DNA of 64,000 nucleotides from Variovorax paradoxus (lineage in GTDB: Bacteria; Pseudomonadota; Gammaproteobacteria; Burkholderiales; Burkholderiaceae_C), in assembly GCA_016806145.1 (NCBI GenBank), contig CP063167.1, positions 926,501 to 990,500 of the forward strand, written 5' to 3'. The position numbers and the translations under genes were made by a program. Under the pieces are notes generated by a model. That model saw nothing but the letters and a program-made list of their open reading frames with translations, made no database searches and was not told the origin of the DNA. Of this stretch, positions 44,381 to 53,327 are shown one piece after another; the first letter of the stretch is position 1; every line of letters begins with the position of its first letter.

Positions 44381-45294
44381 AAGTAGGTCCTGTCGGGGTG
44401 TGCATCGTGGCGGGCGACGCGATCCAAAAATCGCAGGCGCAGCTGCTCGCCCGCCCGGGCTTCGATCGAGTCGGCTGGCACCAAGTGCACGGTATCCTGC
44501 CCCTGCCGCCCCACCCGCAGCAGCGCCGGGGTCCAGGCCGCGCCAGATCCAGTGGCTCGGACCTCGCCGACGTAGTCAGCCGCGGCCGGGGCACACATGG
44601 TTGGAGGCAGCTTGACCTCAATGACGCGCGATCGGTCGACGCCCATCGCGCAACGGCTCACCGTGCAGCTCAGCTCATGCGCGCGTTCGAGCACCGCACG
44701 CGCGCCAGCCAGATCGCCAAGCGCGATCAGGCGCCGCGCCTCCGTCGACGAACTGCGCACGGGAGGATGCTGCGAGGGCACGCACGACGCGGGGACAGTC
44801 GCCAAGGGCACGGGATCGACGGTGAACCCGCTAGAGGCGCCGAGCTGGGCAAGGAACCCGACGGTGCCTTGCCTGCCTTGGCCGCATGCGAAGTTCTCGC
44901 CGACCACCAGATGCTTCATGCGCAGTTGCCGAAGCAAAGTACCTTCGGTGAATTCCCGTGCCGACTGAGCTGCGCGCGCGCCATCGAAGCGCAGGACCAT
45001 CGCGAAGTCCACCGCGCCTGTGAGCGCTAGCAGCTGCAGCCGGTCCGAGAGGCTGCTGATCAAGCGCGGCGCATGCGCACTGCCCCTGAGCAAGGCACGC
45101 GGATGGGGATCGAATGTCACCAGCGCGGTGGGCACGCCCAGGCGATCGCCGTGCGCCCTGAGCGTAGCCAGCACGTGGCGATGGCCCCGGTGCACGCCGT
45201 CGAACATGCCGATCGTCACGGCAGCGCCGCGCTCAAGGCCCCGAGGCGGCAGCGCCCCGAGACCCTGGAGATCGGCTTCGTCGATGAGCTTCAT
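44377..45294 (-). CDS. FAD-synthetase-like protein (RibF N-terminal domain)
   Basis: About 305 residues from ATG 45294; the frame is open to 45450, so the start is not certain. The N-terminal nucleotidyltransferase part of RibF is clear: VTIGMFDGVHRGHRHVLATL, VTFDPHPR, and FARGxxxG-type VVGENFACGQGRQG. The riboflavin-kinase half is not recognisable: no GFPTAN motif is seen, and the C-terminus is divergent. It lies between the HpaB-type monooxygenase and maleylacetate reductase, so it may supply FAD to the flavin-dependent hydroxylase. It could also be a partly decayed RibF copy. Confidence 0.78.
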   Translation of the reverse strand: MKLIDEADLQGLGALPPRGLERGAAVTIGMFDGVHRGHRHVLATLRAHGDRLGVPTALVTFDPHPRALLRGSAHAPRLISSLSDRLQLLALTGAVDFAMVLRFDGARAAQSAREFTEGTLLRQLRMKHLVVGENFACGQGRQGTVGFLAQLGASSGFTVDPVPLATVPASCVPSQHPPVRSSSTEARRLIALGDLAGARAVLERAHELSCTVSRCAMGVDRSRVIEVKLPPTMCAPAAADYVGEVRATGSGAAWTPALLRVGRQGQDTVHLVPADSIEARAGEQLRLRFLDRVARHDAHPDRTYL

Positions 45295-45328
45295 GGTCGC
45301 GAAACGATGCTGCGCATGCTCGCGCCGA

Positions 45329-46882
45329 TCAGATGGCCATGGTCCCGCTGAGCGAGAGCTGCTCTTGGTGGCGGGCAGCGTCCATTGCCTTGGCATAGTC
45401 AGCCGTGGCTTTGTACTCGGTTTCGTCGTCGACGACGGAGTCGATGCCACAGACCCGCCGAGCCAGCTTGCCGTAGCTGCCGGAGCCGGAGAACTCCGCG
45501 CGCTGCATCGTGAGCATCCGGATGCTCTGCAGCGGCGTGCCGTTGAAGTTCTCGAAGACGAACAGGCGGCTGCCCCAGTCCGTGAGAAACAGATCGCGGA
45601 TCACACGGCCGATCTTGAGTCGGTCCTTGGGTCGGCCCACGGGACCGCTGTTCATCTTCTCGAAGACAGTGTTGAGCTTCGAGTCCTCCCACTGGTCCTC
45701 CGTTGCGAACAGCAGCGCGCTGCGCCCGGACAGGTCCACGAGCTCGTAGATCATGTGGGAGAAGTTCTCCAGGTACAGGGCTCGCCCGAAGTCGTAGATC
45801 AGGATGTTGGGCTTGTACAGTCCGCCTGGAGTGTGGAAGCCGAGCTCCTCGCTGGCGATCACGTGGGCAAGCATGGCCTGATGGAACCCGATGAGCTTGG
45901 CAACCCGCGTCTGCACGGCCGGAATCTTGCTGGTTCCGATGTGCTCGGTGATCAGCACGGCCAGGCCGGCCATGAGTTCGGAGCGAACCATCTGGCGCAC
46001 GAGCGCGTGGTAGTGCAGCCAGTCGAAGACGCGCTGAGGGTAGAGCTTCGCGTGTTCGGGATTGCCGAGGTGGAAGACGTGCGACCAGGGGATGAAGACC
46101 TTATCGAAGACAGTCATGCCGTCGAGTTCGTCGCCCTGCGATGCAAGAGGATGCTCGACACGGTCTTCCTTGACCAGGCTCTCGCGGCAGACCACCGACA
46201 CGCCCTTGGTGGCCAGGGGCACTGCCGCGAAGATGATCTGGTCTCCCGGTATGCCTGGGCGGAAGCAGACGCCGATGTGCACCCAGTCGGCAAACGCGGT
46301 GCCAGTGGAGACTGCCTTCACGCCGTCCACGACGATGCCCTTGTCGTTGCGCTCGATGACGCGCAAGGCCGGCGAGCGGGCTTGCGCTTCCGGCGTGGAA
46401 CGGTCCATCTGCGGGTCAACGAAGTTGGGCGCGCAGTTGTGGTCCAGGTCGCGCACCGACTGCCAGAAGTCCACGATGTTGCGTGCAAGCTCCTTCCCCT
46501 CGGTGCCCACCGACTGCTTCTGCCAGGGCATGGGATCGTCCGTGTAGGTCGTGAGCACGTAGTTGTTGACGTCGGGCGTGCGCGGAAACGATGCGCCGGC
46601 CATCTCGCGCATCACGAACTCGTGGTAACGGCGCTTGCGCTTGAGGTCTTCCTTCGTACGATGGTTGAACCACATCATCGAGCGACGCTCGCCGTCGTCG
46701 TCCACGAACGTCATGATGTCCTGCAGGTCCGACCGATGGTGCAGGTCATAGAACTCTGCGTGCCTGCGGGCATAGTCTCGAGTCTTCGGATGAGTGGCGA
46801 CGTTGTCGATCTTCTCGTTGCCGACCCAGACGACCCGACCGTCGTCGAGTGAGTCGAGATATTGCTGACCTGTGCGGAGCAT
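45329..46882 (-). CDS. FADH2-dependent aromatic monooxygenase, HpaB/TftD type
   Basis: 517 residues from ATG 46882, with AAGGA before it; the longer frame to 46930 lacks a site. It starts MLRTGQQYLDSLDDGRVVWV, with VDPQMDR, ADWVHIGVCFRPGI and the HpaB flavin-binding domain. Length matches TftD/TcpA-type chlorophenol 4-monooxygenases and 4-nitrophenol oxygenases, which use FADH2 supplied by a separate reductase to para- or ortho-hydroxylate and release substituents. With hydroxyquinol dioxygenase and maleylacetate reductase downstream, the expected product is hydroxyquinol or a hydroxybenzoquinone. Confidence 0.9.
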   Translation of the reverse strand: MLRTGQQYLDSLDDGRVVWVGNEKIDNVATHPKTRDYARRHAEFYDLHHRSDLQDIMTFVDDDGERRSMMWFNHRTKEDLKRKRRYHEFVMREMAGASFPRTPDVNNYVLTTYTDDPMPWQKQSVGTEGKELARNIVDFWQSVRDLDHNCAPNFVDPQMDRSTPEAQARSPALRVIERNDKGIVVDGVKAVSTGTAFADWVHIGVCFRPGIPGDQIIFAAVPLATKGVSVVCRESLVKEDRVEHPLASQGDELDGMTVFDKVFIPWSHVFHLGNPEHAKLYPQRVFDWLHYHALVRQMVRSELMAGLAVLITEHIGTSKIPAVQTRVAKLIGFHQAMLAHVIASEELGFHTPGGLYKPNILIYDFGRALYLENFSHMIYELVDLSGRSALLFATEDQWEDSKLNTVFEKMNSGPVGRPKDRLKIGRVIRDLFLTDWGSRLFVFENFNGTPLQSIRMLTMQRAEFSGSGSYGKLARRVCGIDSVVDDETEYKATADYAKAMDAARHQEQLSLSGTMAI

Positions 46883-46926
46883 GGGTATTTCCTTTTGACA
46901 ATGGTTGGGGAGATGTCGCCTTCCGC

Positions 46927-47523
46927 TCAATGAGCAGTCGGCCGGGTGGTTGCATAGCTTCGCCTGCAGTAGACAAGCGGCTCACGGTGCTCTTCTTCAT
47001 GCGTCTTGCTTGCCAGCACGCGTGCCAGGAAGACGCTGTGCGTTCCGACTTCCATGGACTCGATGACGCGGCAGTCCAGCGCGATCGTGGCGTCCTCGCT
47101 GCAAGGCGAGCCAGTGGCCAGCGTGTGCCACCGGCCCGAGCCGAAGCGTTCGGGCATCGACAGCTTTCCCACGCCGGCGAACATGTCCGAAGTGGATCGT
47201 TGCTGCGAACTCAGCCAGTTAACGCAAAGCACGTCGTTCTGCTTGATGACGCTGTTCACGTAGCTTCGTCTGTTCATGCAGACCAGCACCGTGGGCGGCG
47301 TGTCGCACACGGAGGCGACGGCCGAGCAGGTCACGCCTGCCATGCCGCCAGGGCCATCCGTCGTCACCACCGTCACGGCGGTCACAGCTCTTGCCAGTGC
47401 ATCGCGGAATTCGGCAACCGAGATGCCGGGCTCCAGGAGGTCATCGAGCGCATCAGGCGCACCCGTTCCTTCGGACGCCGCCAGGATGGCAGCTGCTTTC
47501 TCATTCATTTCCTCTGCGTTCAT
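46927..47523 (-). CDS. NAD(P)H:flavin oxidoreductase (HpaC/TftC type)
   Basis: 198 residues from ATG 47523 (GGAG 8 bases upstream). The flavin_Reduct core reads FRDALARAVTAVTVVTTDGP, GVTCSAVASVCDTPPTVLVC, SVIKQNDVLCVNWLSSQQRS and the GS.CALDCRV-like block IALDCRVIESMEV. It reduces FAD or FMN for the monooxygenase whose gene follows 44 bases downstream, giving a two-component hydroxylase. A 45-residue acidic N-terminal extension precedes the core. This is not seen in all relatives. Confidence 0.9.
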   Translation of the reverse strand: MNAEEMNEKAAAILAASEGTGAPDALDDLLEPGISVAEFRDALARAVTAVTVVTTDGPGGMAGVTCSAVASVCDTPPTVLVCMNRRSYVNSVIKQNDVLCVNWLSSQQRSTSDMFAGVGKLSMPERFGSGRWHTLATGSPCSEDATIALDCRVIESMEVGTHSVFLARVLASKTHEEEHREPLVYCRRSYATTRPTAH

Positions 47524-47623
47524 CGTTGCACTCCAGTTCCGTCGTGGATAGCGGGGTTCGGCGAGTAAGGAAAACTTTACGCGCCGCATCTGTTGATGAA
47601 CATGCCTCGCGAAGGCATACACA

Positions 47624-49057
47624 CTATTCCCCGAGTGACCTGGAGGCAGGCGTGCCCTGCACCGCCAGCGTTGCAACTACGTCCGAGCGCTTAGTTCCGA
47701 GTTCGGGAGAAGCCGGCGCAGCGCCGGTTCTGCGCGCGGTATGCAACAGGAGCGCGATGCCAAGAGACGCAAAGCCACTGAGCACGTACTGCAGTTGCAG
47801 TGAAAGGCCTGCCGCCACGAACGCCGTGCCCATGATTGCGCCACAGATGGCTCCGCCGCGCCCGAGCCCGATGATCACGCCCAGGCCGGTCGAGCGCACA
47901 TCCGTCGGATAGACCGTCGCGCAGTAGGCGCTGAGATTGACTTGCGCGCCGACGATGAATCCGCCGGCCAGACCGACCACCGTGAAGAGCATGAGCCGAT
48001 TGGCAGGTGCGAGACCGACCGTGGCAATGGCTGCGGCGGCGAGCAGGAATGCCGCGGTCAGGGGCCACCACGACTGCACCCGATCAACGACACGCGCAAG
48101 CACCAATGAGCCAACGATGCCGCCCAGGGAGAACGTCGAGGACACCAGGATGGCATCGCCAAGTCCGAAGCCTCCGGCCACCAGGAGCGTGGGCAGCCAG
48201 GTGATGATGTAGACGATCACCAGCTGGTTCAAGAACGAGGCCGCGCCGAGCAGCACGCTGGTCCGCAGATGCTCACCACCGAAGATGCGGCGCAGTGTGC
48301 CGGCGTCCTTGGCAGCGTGCTCTGCCAACACGAACCGCTCGGCATGCGCGACGTTCAATTCCGGGTTAAGCCGCTGCAAGGTCCGCGCGATGGCTTTCGG
48401 ATCCGCGCCACGCGCGACCAGGAAGCGGACGGACTCCGGCAGGGCTGCGCACAGCATCACCAGCAGCAGCATCGGCGCGATGCCACCGGCAATGAACACC
48501 GCCTCCCAACCATGGCTCGCCAGAAGGTACGTGGAGAGCGGGCCGCCGAGGACGCCCCCAAGCGGAAAGGCGGCGTACATGACACTGACCATCGTCGCGC
48601 GAGAGCGCCTTGGCGCGAACTCCGACACCATCGCGATGACGTTGGAGAGAGCACCACCCAGTCCAGCGCCCGTGAGGGCGCGAAGCACGAACAGCGAGCT
48701 GAAGCCGCCGGCCAGCGGCGTGAGCAAGGCGAAGACGGCGAACGTCGCGGTCGCCCAGAGAATGGCCGGCCGGCGCCCGACGCGGTCCGCCATGAGGCCA
48801 AAAAGCGCTGCGCCAGCGGCCGCCCCGGCATAGTGCGCCGCAAAGATTGGTCCAAATGCCTCGCGCGGCAGTTGCCATGCGCGTGCGATGACGGGCGCGG
48901 CGTAGGTGATGGCGAGCGTATCGAAGCCATCGAGCAGCGCGACCAGCGCGCACAGGGCGACGATGGCAAGCAACAACGGACTGCTGCGTGATGCGTCGAT
49001 CGCCTCATCAACATCGATGACATACGGTGCGGGCGATCCAGAGGTGGTGTTGTTCAT
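47624..49057 (-). CDS. MFS aromatic acid:H+ symporter (AAHS/PcaK-like)
   Basis: 477 residues, twelve hydrophobic segments. The AAHS signature DGFDT in the first helix (LVALLDGFDTLAITYAAPVI) and the motif A loop FGLMADRVGRRPAILW are present. The later repeat has VYPTDVRSTGLGVIIGLGRG. AAGGA precedes the ATG. These carriers import benzoate- or hydroxybenzoate-like substrates using the proton gradient. It is in the same strand run as the SphA-like protein and the hydroxylase genes, so it is the expected uptake system for the degraded aromatic. Confidence 0.9.
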   Translation of the reverse strand: MNNTTSGSPAPYVIDVDEAIDASRSSPLLLAIVALCALVALLDGFDTLAITYAAPVIARAWQLPREAFGPIFAAHYAGAAAGAALFGLMADRVGRRPAILWATATFAVFALLTPLAGGFSSLFVLRALTGAGLGGALSNVIAMVSEFAPRRSRATMVSVMYAAFPLGGVLGGPLSTYLLASHGWEAVFIAGGIAPMLLLVMLCAALPESVRFLVARGADPKAIARTLQRLNPELNVAHAERFVLAEHAAKDAGTLRRIFGGEHLRTSVLLGAASFLNQLVIVYIITWLPTLLVAGGFGLGDAILVSSTFSLGGIVGSLVLARVVDRVQSWWPLTAAFLLAAAAIATVGLAPANRLMLFTVVGLAGGFIVGAQVNLSAYCATVYPTDVRSTGLGVIIGLGRGGAICGAIMGTAFVAAGLSLQLQYVLSGFASLGIALLLHTARRTGAAPASPELGTKRSDVVATLAVQGTPASRSLGE

Positions 49058-49131
49058 TGCAGCGTCCTTGTCGAGTTACAGGGCACGGGACCGCTTGGGT
49101 CCCGACGAAAAAAAGCTGACGAGGTAGACGA

Positions 49132-50148
49132 CTAGAGCGGCATCCGCGCCTGCAGCCACAGGCGCATGCCTTCAGGCTTGTTGCGTGCGCCGAACTCCTG
49201 CTGGAGCTTCGCGACCAGCGCCAGACGGGGAGTCAGGTTGTAGGTGAGGTAGGGCCCGAACGAGTTGACGCGTCCACGGTTGCCATTGCCGCTCGCGACC
49301 CTTCCGGCCTGCTCGTCGTCCGTCGTCTGTCGATAGACATAGCCATTGAATCCGACCACCAACTGGGGGTTGACGCGATAGCCACCGCTGAACTCGATGC
49401 TCGCCTCGTTGCCAGAGCGGTAGTCCGTAGCCTTGTTGCGCTGGTTCGCGGCGTAGCGAAGCTTCGCGTTGAGGTCGAAGCCAGTTGCCGGGAACCAAGT
49501 AAAGGCATAGAACACCGCGGCCTGCGCATAGTTGCGCCCCGTGTTGACCCGCTCCGACACATCGTAGGTACCGGTTTTCAGGTGCAGATCGATGCCGGTG
49601 GTCTGATGGAAGGTCTCGGAATGCCACCCCAGGATGACCGGCGACAGTGCCATGTCGGCCAGGCCTGTTCGGTTGCCGCCGCGGTTCAGCGGGACCTGGG
49701 CGTCGGGTCGCGCAACAGCAGCCTCGAGATCGCTGGCCACGATCGCTTGCACGACGCGAGTCTCGATCTTGGCTCCGAACAGGCGTGCACCAGGCCAGAC
49801 ATAGGACAGGCGCGGCGCGACCGTGTTCACAGCAAGACGAAACCGAGCGAGTTGCGGGTTGTCTTCGCCGGCGTGGTTCTTCGAGTGAGTCGCGCCGTAG
49901 TGCGAGTAGTAGACGAACCAATGCGCGCCCTCGGGGAGCATGACACCGTTGAAGTTCGTCTCTACGCCCATCGGGTAGGAATTGCCACCACCTTCCGTGG
50001 CGAACGCAGGACTGGCCAGCAGGAAGACTGCGACGGACAGCCATCGCCTACCCGGCGCGCGTGCGTTCGAAGAAGTCTGCGTTGATGTGGAATGCCCCGC
50101 GGAATCTGGACCGACGTGCTTGCCGCTAGCCGTTTCGAATGCGCCCAT
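49132..50148 (-). CDS. SphA/MetA-family outer-membrane protein of aromatic catabolism
   Basis: 338 residues, AGGAG before ATG 50148. The hydrophobic signal (WLSVAVFLLASPAFA, residues about 36-50) is preceded by an unusual 33-residue polar extension. The mature start TEGGGNSYPMGVETNFNGVM is typical of the phenol-degradation MetA/SphA family (Phenol_MetA_deg), beta barrels thought to let aromatic compounds across the outer membrane. The C-terminus WLQARMPL fits a barrel. It is first in the long minus-strand operon, divergent from the LysR gene. Confidence 0.87.
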   Translation of the reverse strand: MGAFETASGKHVGPDSAGHSTSTQTSSNARAPGRRWLSVAVFLLASPAFATEGGGNSYPMGVETNFNGVMLPEGAHWFVYYSHYGATHSKNHAGEDNPQLARFRLAVNTVAPRLSYVWPGARLFGAKIETRVVQAIVASDLEAAVARPDAQVPLNRGGNRTGLADMALSPVILGWHSETFHQTTGIDLHLKTGTYDVSERVNTGRNYAQAAVFYAFTWFPATGFDLNAKLRYAANQRNKATDYRSGNEASIEFSGGYRVNPQLVVGFNGYVYRQTTDDEQAGRVASGNGNRGRVNSFGPYLTYNLTPRLALVAKLQQEFGARNKPEGMRLWLQARMPL

Positions 50149-50409
50149 GCTCTAGCTCCTCGTAGTGGGAGCCCGGACATTAGGTTTGCAGGGCAACAAA
50201 GGACATTGGCGAAAAAGCATTCGCAGTATTCCGCTGCGTCATGGACTTTCAGGCACGTATGGCATCGCTCTTGCGACAGAGCCATGGCCAGGGCATCGTA
50301 TGCGCGCTGTTGGTGCAGAGCCGATGGCGAAAGGCGTAGTCGCCCGGATTGCGAAAAACCAGCTTCAACTCTAATCTGCGCAACGGATCGCCACTATGAG
50401 GTTGAAGAC
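50149..50409. promoter_or_regulatory. Divergent control region of the hydroxyquinol operon and LysR gene
   Basis: 261 bases between the divergent operon and its LysR regulator, the standard place for LysR boxes. Several T-N11-A pairs are possible, but I could not single out a convincing operator by eye. The location, not a motif, is the basis. Confidence 0.5.
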
Positions 50410-51363
50410 ATGACCACCATGCCCCGCGAACATACAGAAGGCCTCGATCTGAACCAGTTGCGAGTGATGGATGTGCTGCTGCGCGAGCGCAGCGTCACGC
50501 GCAGCTCGATGGTGCTCAACACTAGCCAGCCCGCGCTAAGCAAGGCGCTGAGCAAGCTTCGCTGCTACTTCGACGACCCCTTGTTCATTCGCGTCGGATT
50601 GCAGATGGAGCCGACACCCAAGGCACTCGGGATGGCACCCGCCGTGCGGGCAATCCTCGACGGGGTGCAATCCCTGCATGTGGACCAGGTGCCCTTCGCT
50701 CCTCACGTGTCCAACCGCAACTTCAGCTTCCTCGCGGTGGATGCCGCGATCGTGGTGATGCTCCCGCCCATCGTGCGGGCATTGGAGTCCGAGGCACCAA
50801 ATGTGCACGTGAGTGCTATGCCATTGGAAGCCGAGCACCTCCATGGTTGGCTGCAGACCGGCAAGGCGGACATCGCCATCGGCTCCTACCCGCTGCTGAC
50901 GCAGGGGATCCGCCGCCAGATCCTGTTCAACGCTACATACATGAGCGTGATGCGTCGTGGACACCCCCGGCTGTCGACGACACCTACGACGGCCGAGTTC
51001 ACCGCCGAGCGACATGTGCTGGTGGCCGCGGAGCGCACGGGCCATGCGATGCAGATGGCGCAGGAGGCCCTTGAGGCAGTCATTCCCCAGAACAACATCG
51101 CCATCCGGGTGCCCGGCTTCACCGCCGCTGTGCTAGCGGCCAAGCAGACGGACGCGCTCGTGACACTGCCCTCCCCACTCGCTGCCGTCCTGGCGCGCGA
51201 ACTCGACCTCGAACTGGTCAAGCCGCCCGTGCGGCTTCCCAAGTTCGAGATCGCCCAGTACTGGCACGAGCGTTACCACCGCGAGCCTGGGAACATGTGG
51301 ATGCGCTCCATGCTCCACCGCCTCTTCCACTCCGGTTCACGCTTTGCTGCGAGCCTTCCCTAG
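50410..51363 (+). CDS. LysR-family transcriptional regulator
   Basis: 317 residues from ATG 50410; the frame runs open to 50092, but the upstream part overlaps the promoter region and shows no homology. The winged helix is clear (DLNQLRVMDVLLRERSVTRS, then NTSQPALSKALSKLRCYFDD), followed by the effector-binding fold (FSFLAVDAAIVVMLPPIVRA and LVTLPSPLAAVLARELDLEL). The NodD/NahR/LinR-like subgroup, which senses aromatics, has this DPLFIRV pattern. Divergent placement makes it the likely activator of the SphA-to-dioxygenase operon. Confidence 0.9.
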   Translation: MTTMPREHTEGLDLNQLRVMDVLLRERSVTRSSMVLNTSQPALSKALSKLRCYFDDPLFIRVGLQMEPTPKALGMAPAVRAILDGVQSLHVDQVPFAPHVSNRNFSFLAVDAAIVVMLPPIVRALESEAPNVHVSAMPLEAEHLHGWLQTGKADIAIGSYPLLTQGIRRQILFNATYMSVMRRGHPRLSTTPTTAEFTAERHVLVAAERTGHAMQMAQEALEAVIPQNNIAIRVPGFTAAVLAAKQTDALVTLPSPLAAVLARELDLELVKPPVRLPKFEIAQYWHERYHREPGNMWMRSMLHRLFHSGSRFAASLP

Positions 51364-51799
51364 AGATTCTGTTTGGGTACGTCGTTATTCTTGCGCTGGA
51401 ATCGTCCGGGGTGACGCAGTATTGCTAGACGCCGGCGCAAGTCCGCGCGATGGGCGCGACGCGCGGCATCGTGCGCGGGCCAGCGACGCCTCTTCCGCGT
51501 GGTGAGCCCCACGTGCAGCTTGATCAAGTAGGCGACCATACAGACTCATGGTCAGGGAGCGAGAGATGGGATCGCCCGGTCTCGGCAATAAAGTCGCCAG
51601 GACGACGTAAACGCGACCTCATCACCCCCTTGACGGAGCGACTCAGATGTCCACGACGTGGCGCAGCAGGCCCAACGCCACGCGCCACGTCGTGCCGTCA
51701 CCCGAATCGATGATCAGATCTCGAAGCTGCACCAGCACGCGGTTTGGTTGGGAATGCATTCGTTCGACAAGACGGAAGGCCCAGTACTGCCCGCCGACG

Positions 51800-52490
51800 C
51801 CTGGTGCTGCTACGCAGCGCCATCAAGCAACTCTGCCAGTGCGCCGGCTACCACGCCACCGTCATGTGCCGCGCGCGCATTTCCAAACGTGATGTCTAGT
51901 GGCTGACACCTGCACCAGTCGCCGCGGCGCATGAGCGATGGCGTGAACGCCTTCATGCCCTTGGTGGTCGGTGAAGATCTCAGTCAGCTCGGCCCGGGAT
52001 ATCTGGGCGGCCTCAAAGAACACGCATGCGACGCCGCGGTACTCGCGAGTTCCACGATCAAAGGCTCTCGACGCTACCGTCCCTTTTTCACTCGCGTCCG
52101 ATCGCGCGAACTGGGCACGGGACTACCGAGGCGGCATGCTGCGGGTCCTTCGCGGCGCGGGGCAGAACGCGACCCGCATCGGGAACGCGTCGGCGAGCCC
52201 ACGGCCAACCGGTATTTGTACCTCGCGTCGAAGCTGTTCACTGAGCTGGATAGCATACGTTGCAATATCGACCCGGGACCGTCTGCCGACGCGCCTTTCG
52301 ACCTCCCGCCGACTCTCTTCCGCGTTTACTGCCGGAAGTGCTGGCCCGCCTGTGAGCCTACGAGATGCTCAAGGCACAGCTGGGGACAGGCTTCATCGAC
52401 TAGCTCTGCCGCATCAAGGAAGCCGAGATCAAACGCTTCAACCTCGGAGTCAGCGAGTGAGAACACCGCAAGTACTCCGACTTGTTCTGA
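51800..52490 (+). pseudogene. Glutamine synthetase-family gene, degraded
   Basis: Reading through several frames recovers GYHATVMCRA, FPNVMSSG-stop-HLHQS, SDGVNAFMPLVVGEDLSQLG, YLGGLKEHACDAAVLASS, FSLASDRANWARDYRGGMLR and VLRGAGQNATRI. It continues with YLYLASKLFTELDSI, PGPSADAPFDLPP, YEMLKAQLGTGFID-stop and IKEAEIKRFNLGVSE. These are the catalytic-domain blocks of GlnA-like gamma-glutamyl ligases in the right order. There are at least three stops and several frame changes. The N-terminal domain is not recognisable in 51364-51799. Live homologues often sit beside Rieske oxygenase genes; the ferredoxin follows 9 bases later. Confidence 0.8.
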
Positions 52491-52498
52491 GTCACGCC

Positions 52499-52807
52499 AT
52501 GCCCGCCATCCACGCCATCCAGAAAGACGGCAGCACGCGCGACATCGAGGCGAAGCTTGGCTCGAGCGTGTTGGAAGAGGCGATCCGAGGCAATGTCCAC
52601 GGCATCGACGCCGAATGCTGCGGTCGCTGCTCCTGCGCCACCTGCCATGTCTACGTCGACGACGCCTTTGTCGACCTGCTCCCACCTCCGGACGACATGG
52701 AGAATGAGATGCTCGACGGCGTTGCGGCCGAACGCCGACCAGGCAGCCGCCTGACGTGTCAGGTCACTGCTTTGAATCCGGAGGAAGGGAGTGAGTTCGA
52801 AGGTTAG
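52499..52807 (+). CDS. [2Fe-2S] ferredoxin, adrenodoxin type
   Basis: 102 residues from ATG 52499; the open frame upstream belongs to the broken glutamine synthetase. Cluster ligands follow the adrenodoxin/putidaredoxin pattern: C40, C46, C49 (in ECCGRCSCATCHVYV) and C87 (LTCQV). The C-terminus PEEGSEFEG is acidic. It would carry electrons to an oxygenase or P450. The Rieske system downstream has its own ferredoxin, so this one may have served the lost partner of the glutamine synthetase module. Its end overlaps the convergent GNAT gene by 4 bases. Confidence 0.85.
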   Translation: MPAIHAIQKDGSTRDIEAKLGSSVLEEAIRGNVHGIDAECCGRCSCATCHVYVDDAFVDLLPPPDDMENEMLDGVAAERRPGSRLTCQVTALNPEEGSEFEG

Positions 52808-53271
52808 GTCGATCTTGAGCGGATCAATCGATGACGGTACTGAACAAATCCTGAGCGCTCTGCTATGCGGTCGTACAGCCGCATCGCCGGCGCATTGCTC
52901 TCGAGTGTGAGCCAATACACACGCACCGCCTGATGGTTCTGCGCCTGCTCATAGACATGCCGAATCAGTTTCTCGGCGATGCCATGACACCGCATGACCG
53001 GATCGACGAAGAGATCCTGGAGGTAGCAGTAGTCCCCGTCCGTCCAAGTCGAAGGATGGTAGAGATAGTGCACCAGACCAACAACACGTTCGTCCACCTG
53101 CGCTACCGCACCGTGCACAGGCTGCGCCGCGTCATGCAGTTGCGTCCATGTCCTAAGGACTTGAGCGTCGGTGAAGCTAACCTTATAGAACTCCTGGTAT
53201 CCCCTCCACAGTACCCGCCAGCGATCGAAATCCCCGACCTCCACCGATCGAACTTGCAGATTCGAATTCAT
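52804..53271 (-). CDS. GNAT-family N-acetyltransferase
   Basis: 155 residues. The acetyl-CoA loop is seen in YLQDLFVDPVMRCHGIAEKL (the R/Q-x-x-G-x-A motif as RCHGIA), followed by VYEQAQNHQAVRVYWLTLES and NAPAMRLYDRIAERSGFVQY. This is the normal GNAT fold and length. Substrate is unknown. It is convergent with the ferredoxin gene and lies downstream of the cupin gene on the same strand. Confidence 0.87.
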   Translation of the reverse strand: MNSNLQVRSVEVGDFDRWRVLWRGYQEFYKVSFTDAQVLRTWTQLHDAAQPVHGAVAQVDERVVGLVHYLYHPSTWTDGDYCYLQDLFVDPVMRCHGIAEKLIRHVYEQAQNHQAVRVYWLTLESNAPAMRLYDRIAERSGFVQYRHRLIRSRST

Positions 53272-53327
53272 TCAGTCTACCTCCCTCGGACCGTCTAGAT
53301 ACACGATTAGATCCTTCCGCGCACCGC

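Noticed and set aside
45020..46852. Open frame of 610 codons on the plus strand
   Set aside because: It is antisense to the FAD-synthetase-like and HpaB-type genes, has no domain or start site, and is explained by high-GC codon bias of the real genes.
49086..49104. Hairpin CGGGACC/GGTCCCG followed by an A run
   Set aside because: The A run is on the wrong side for a minus-strand terminator, and no plus-strand transcript is expected, so it is not called a terminator.
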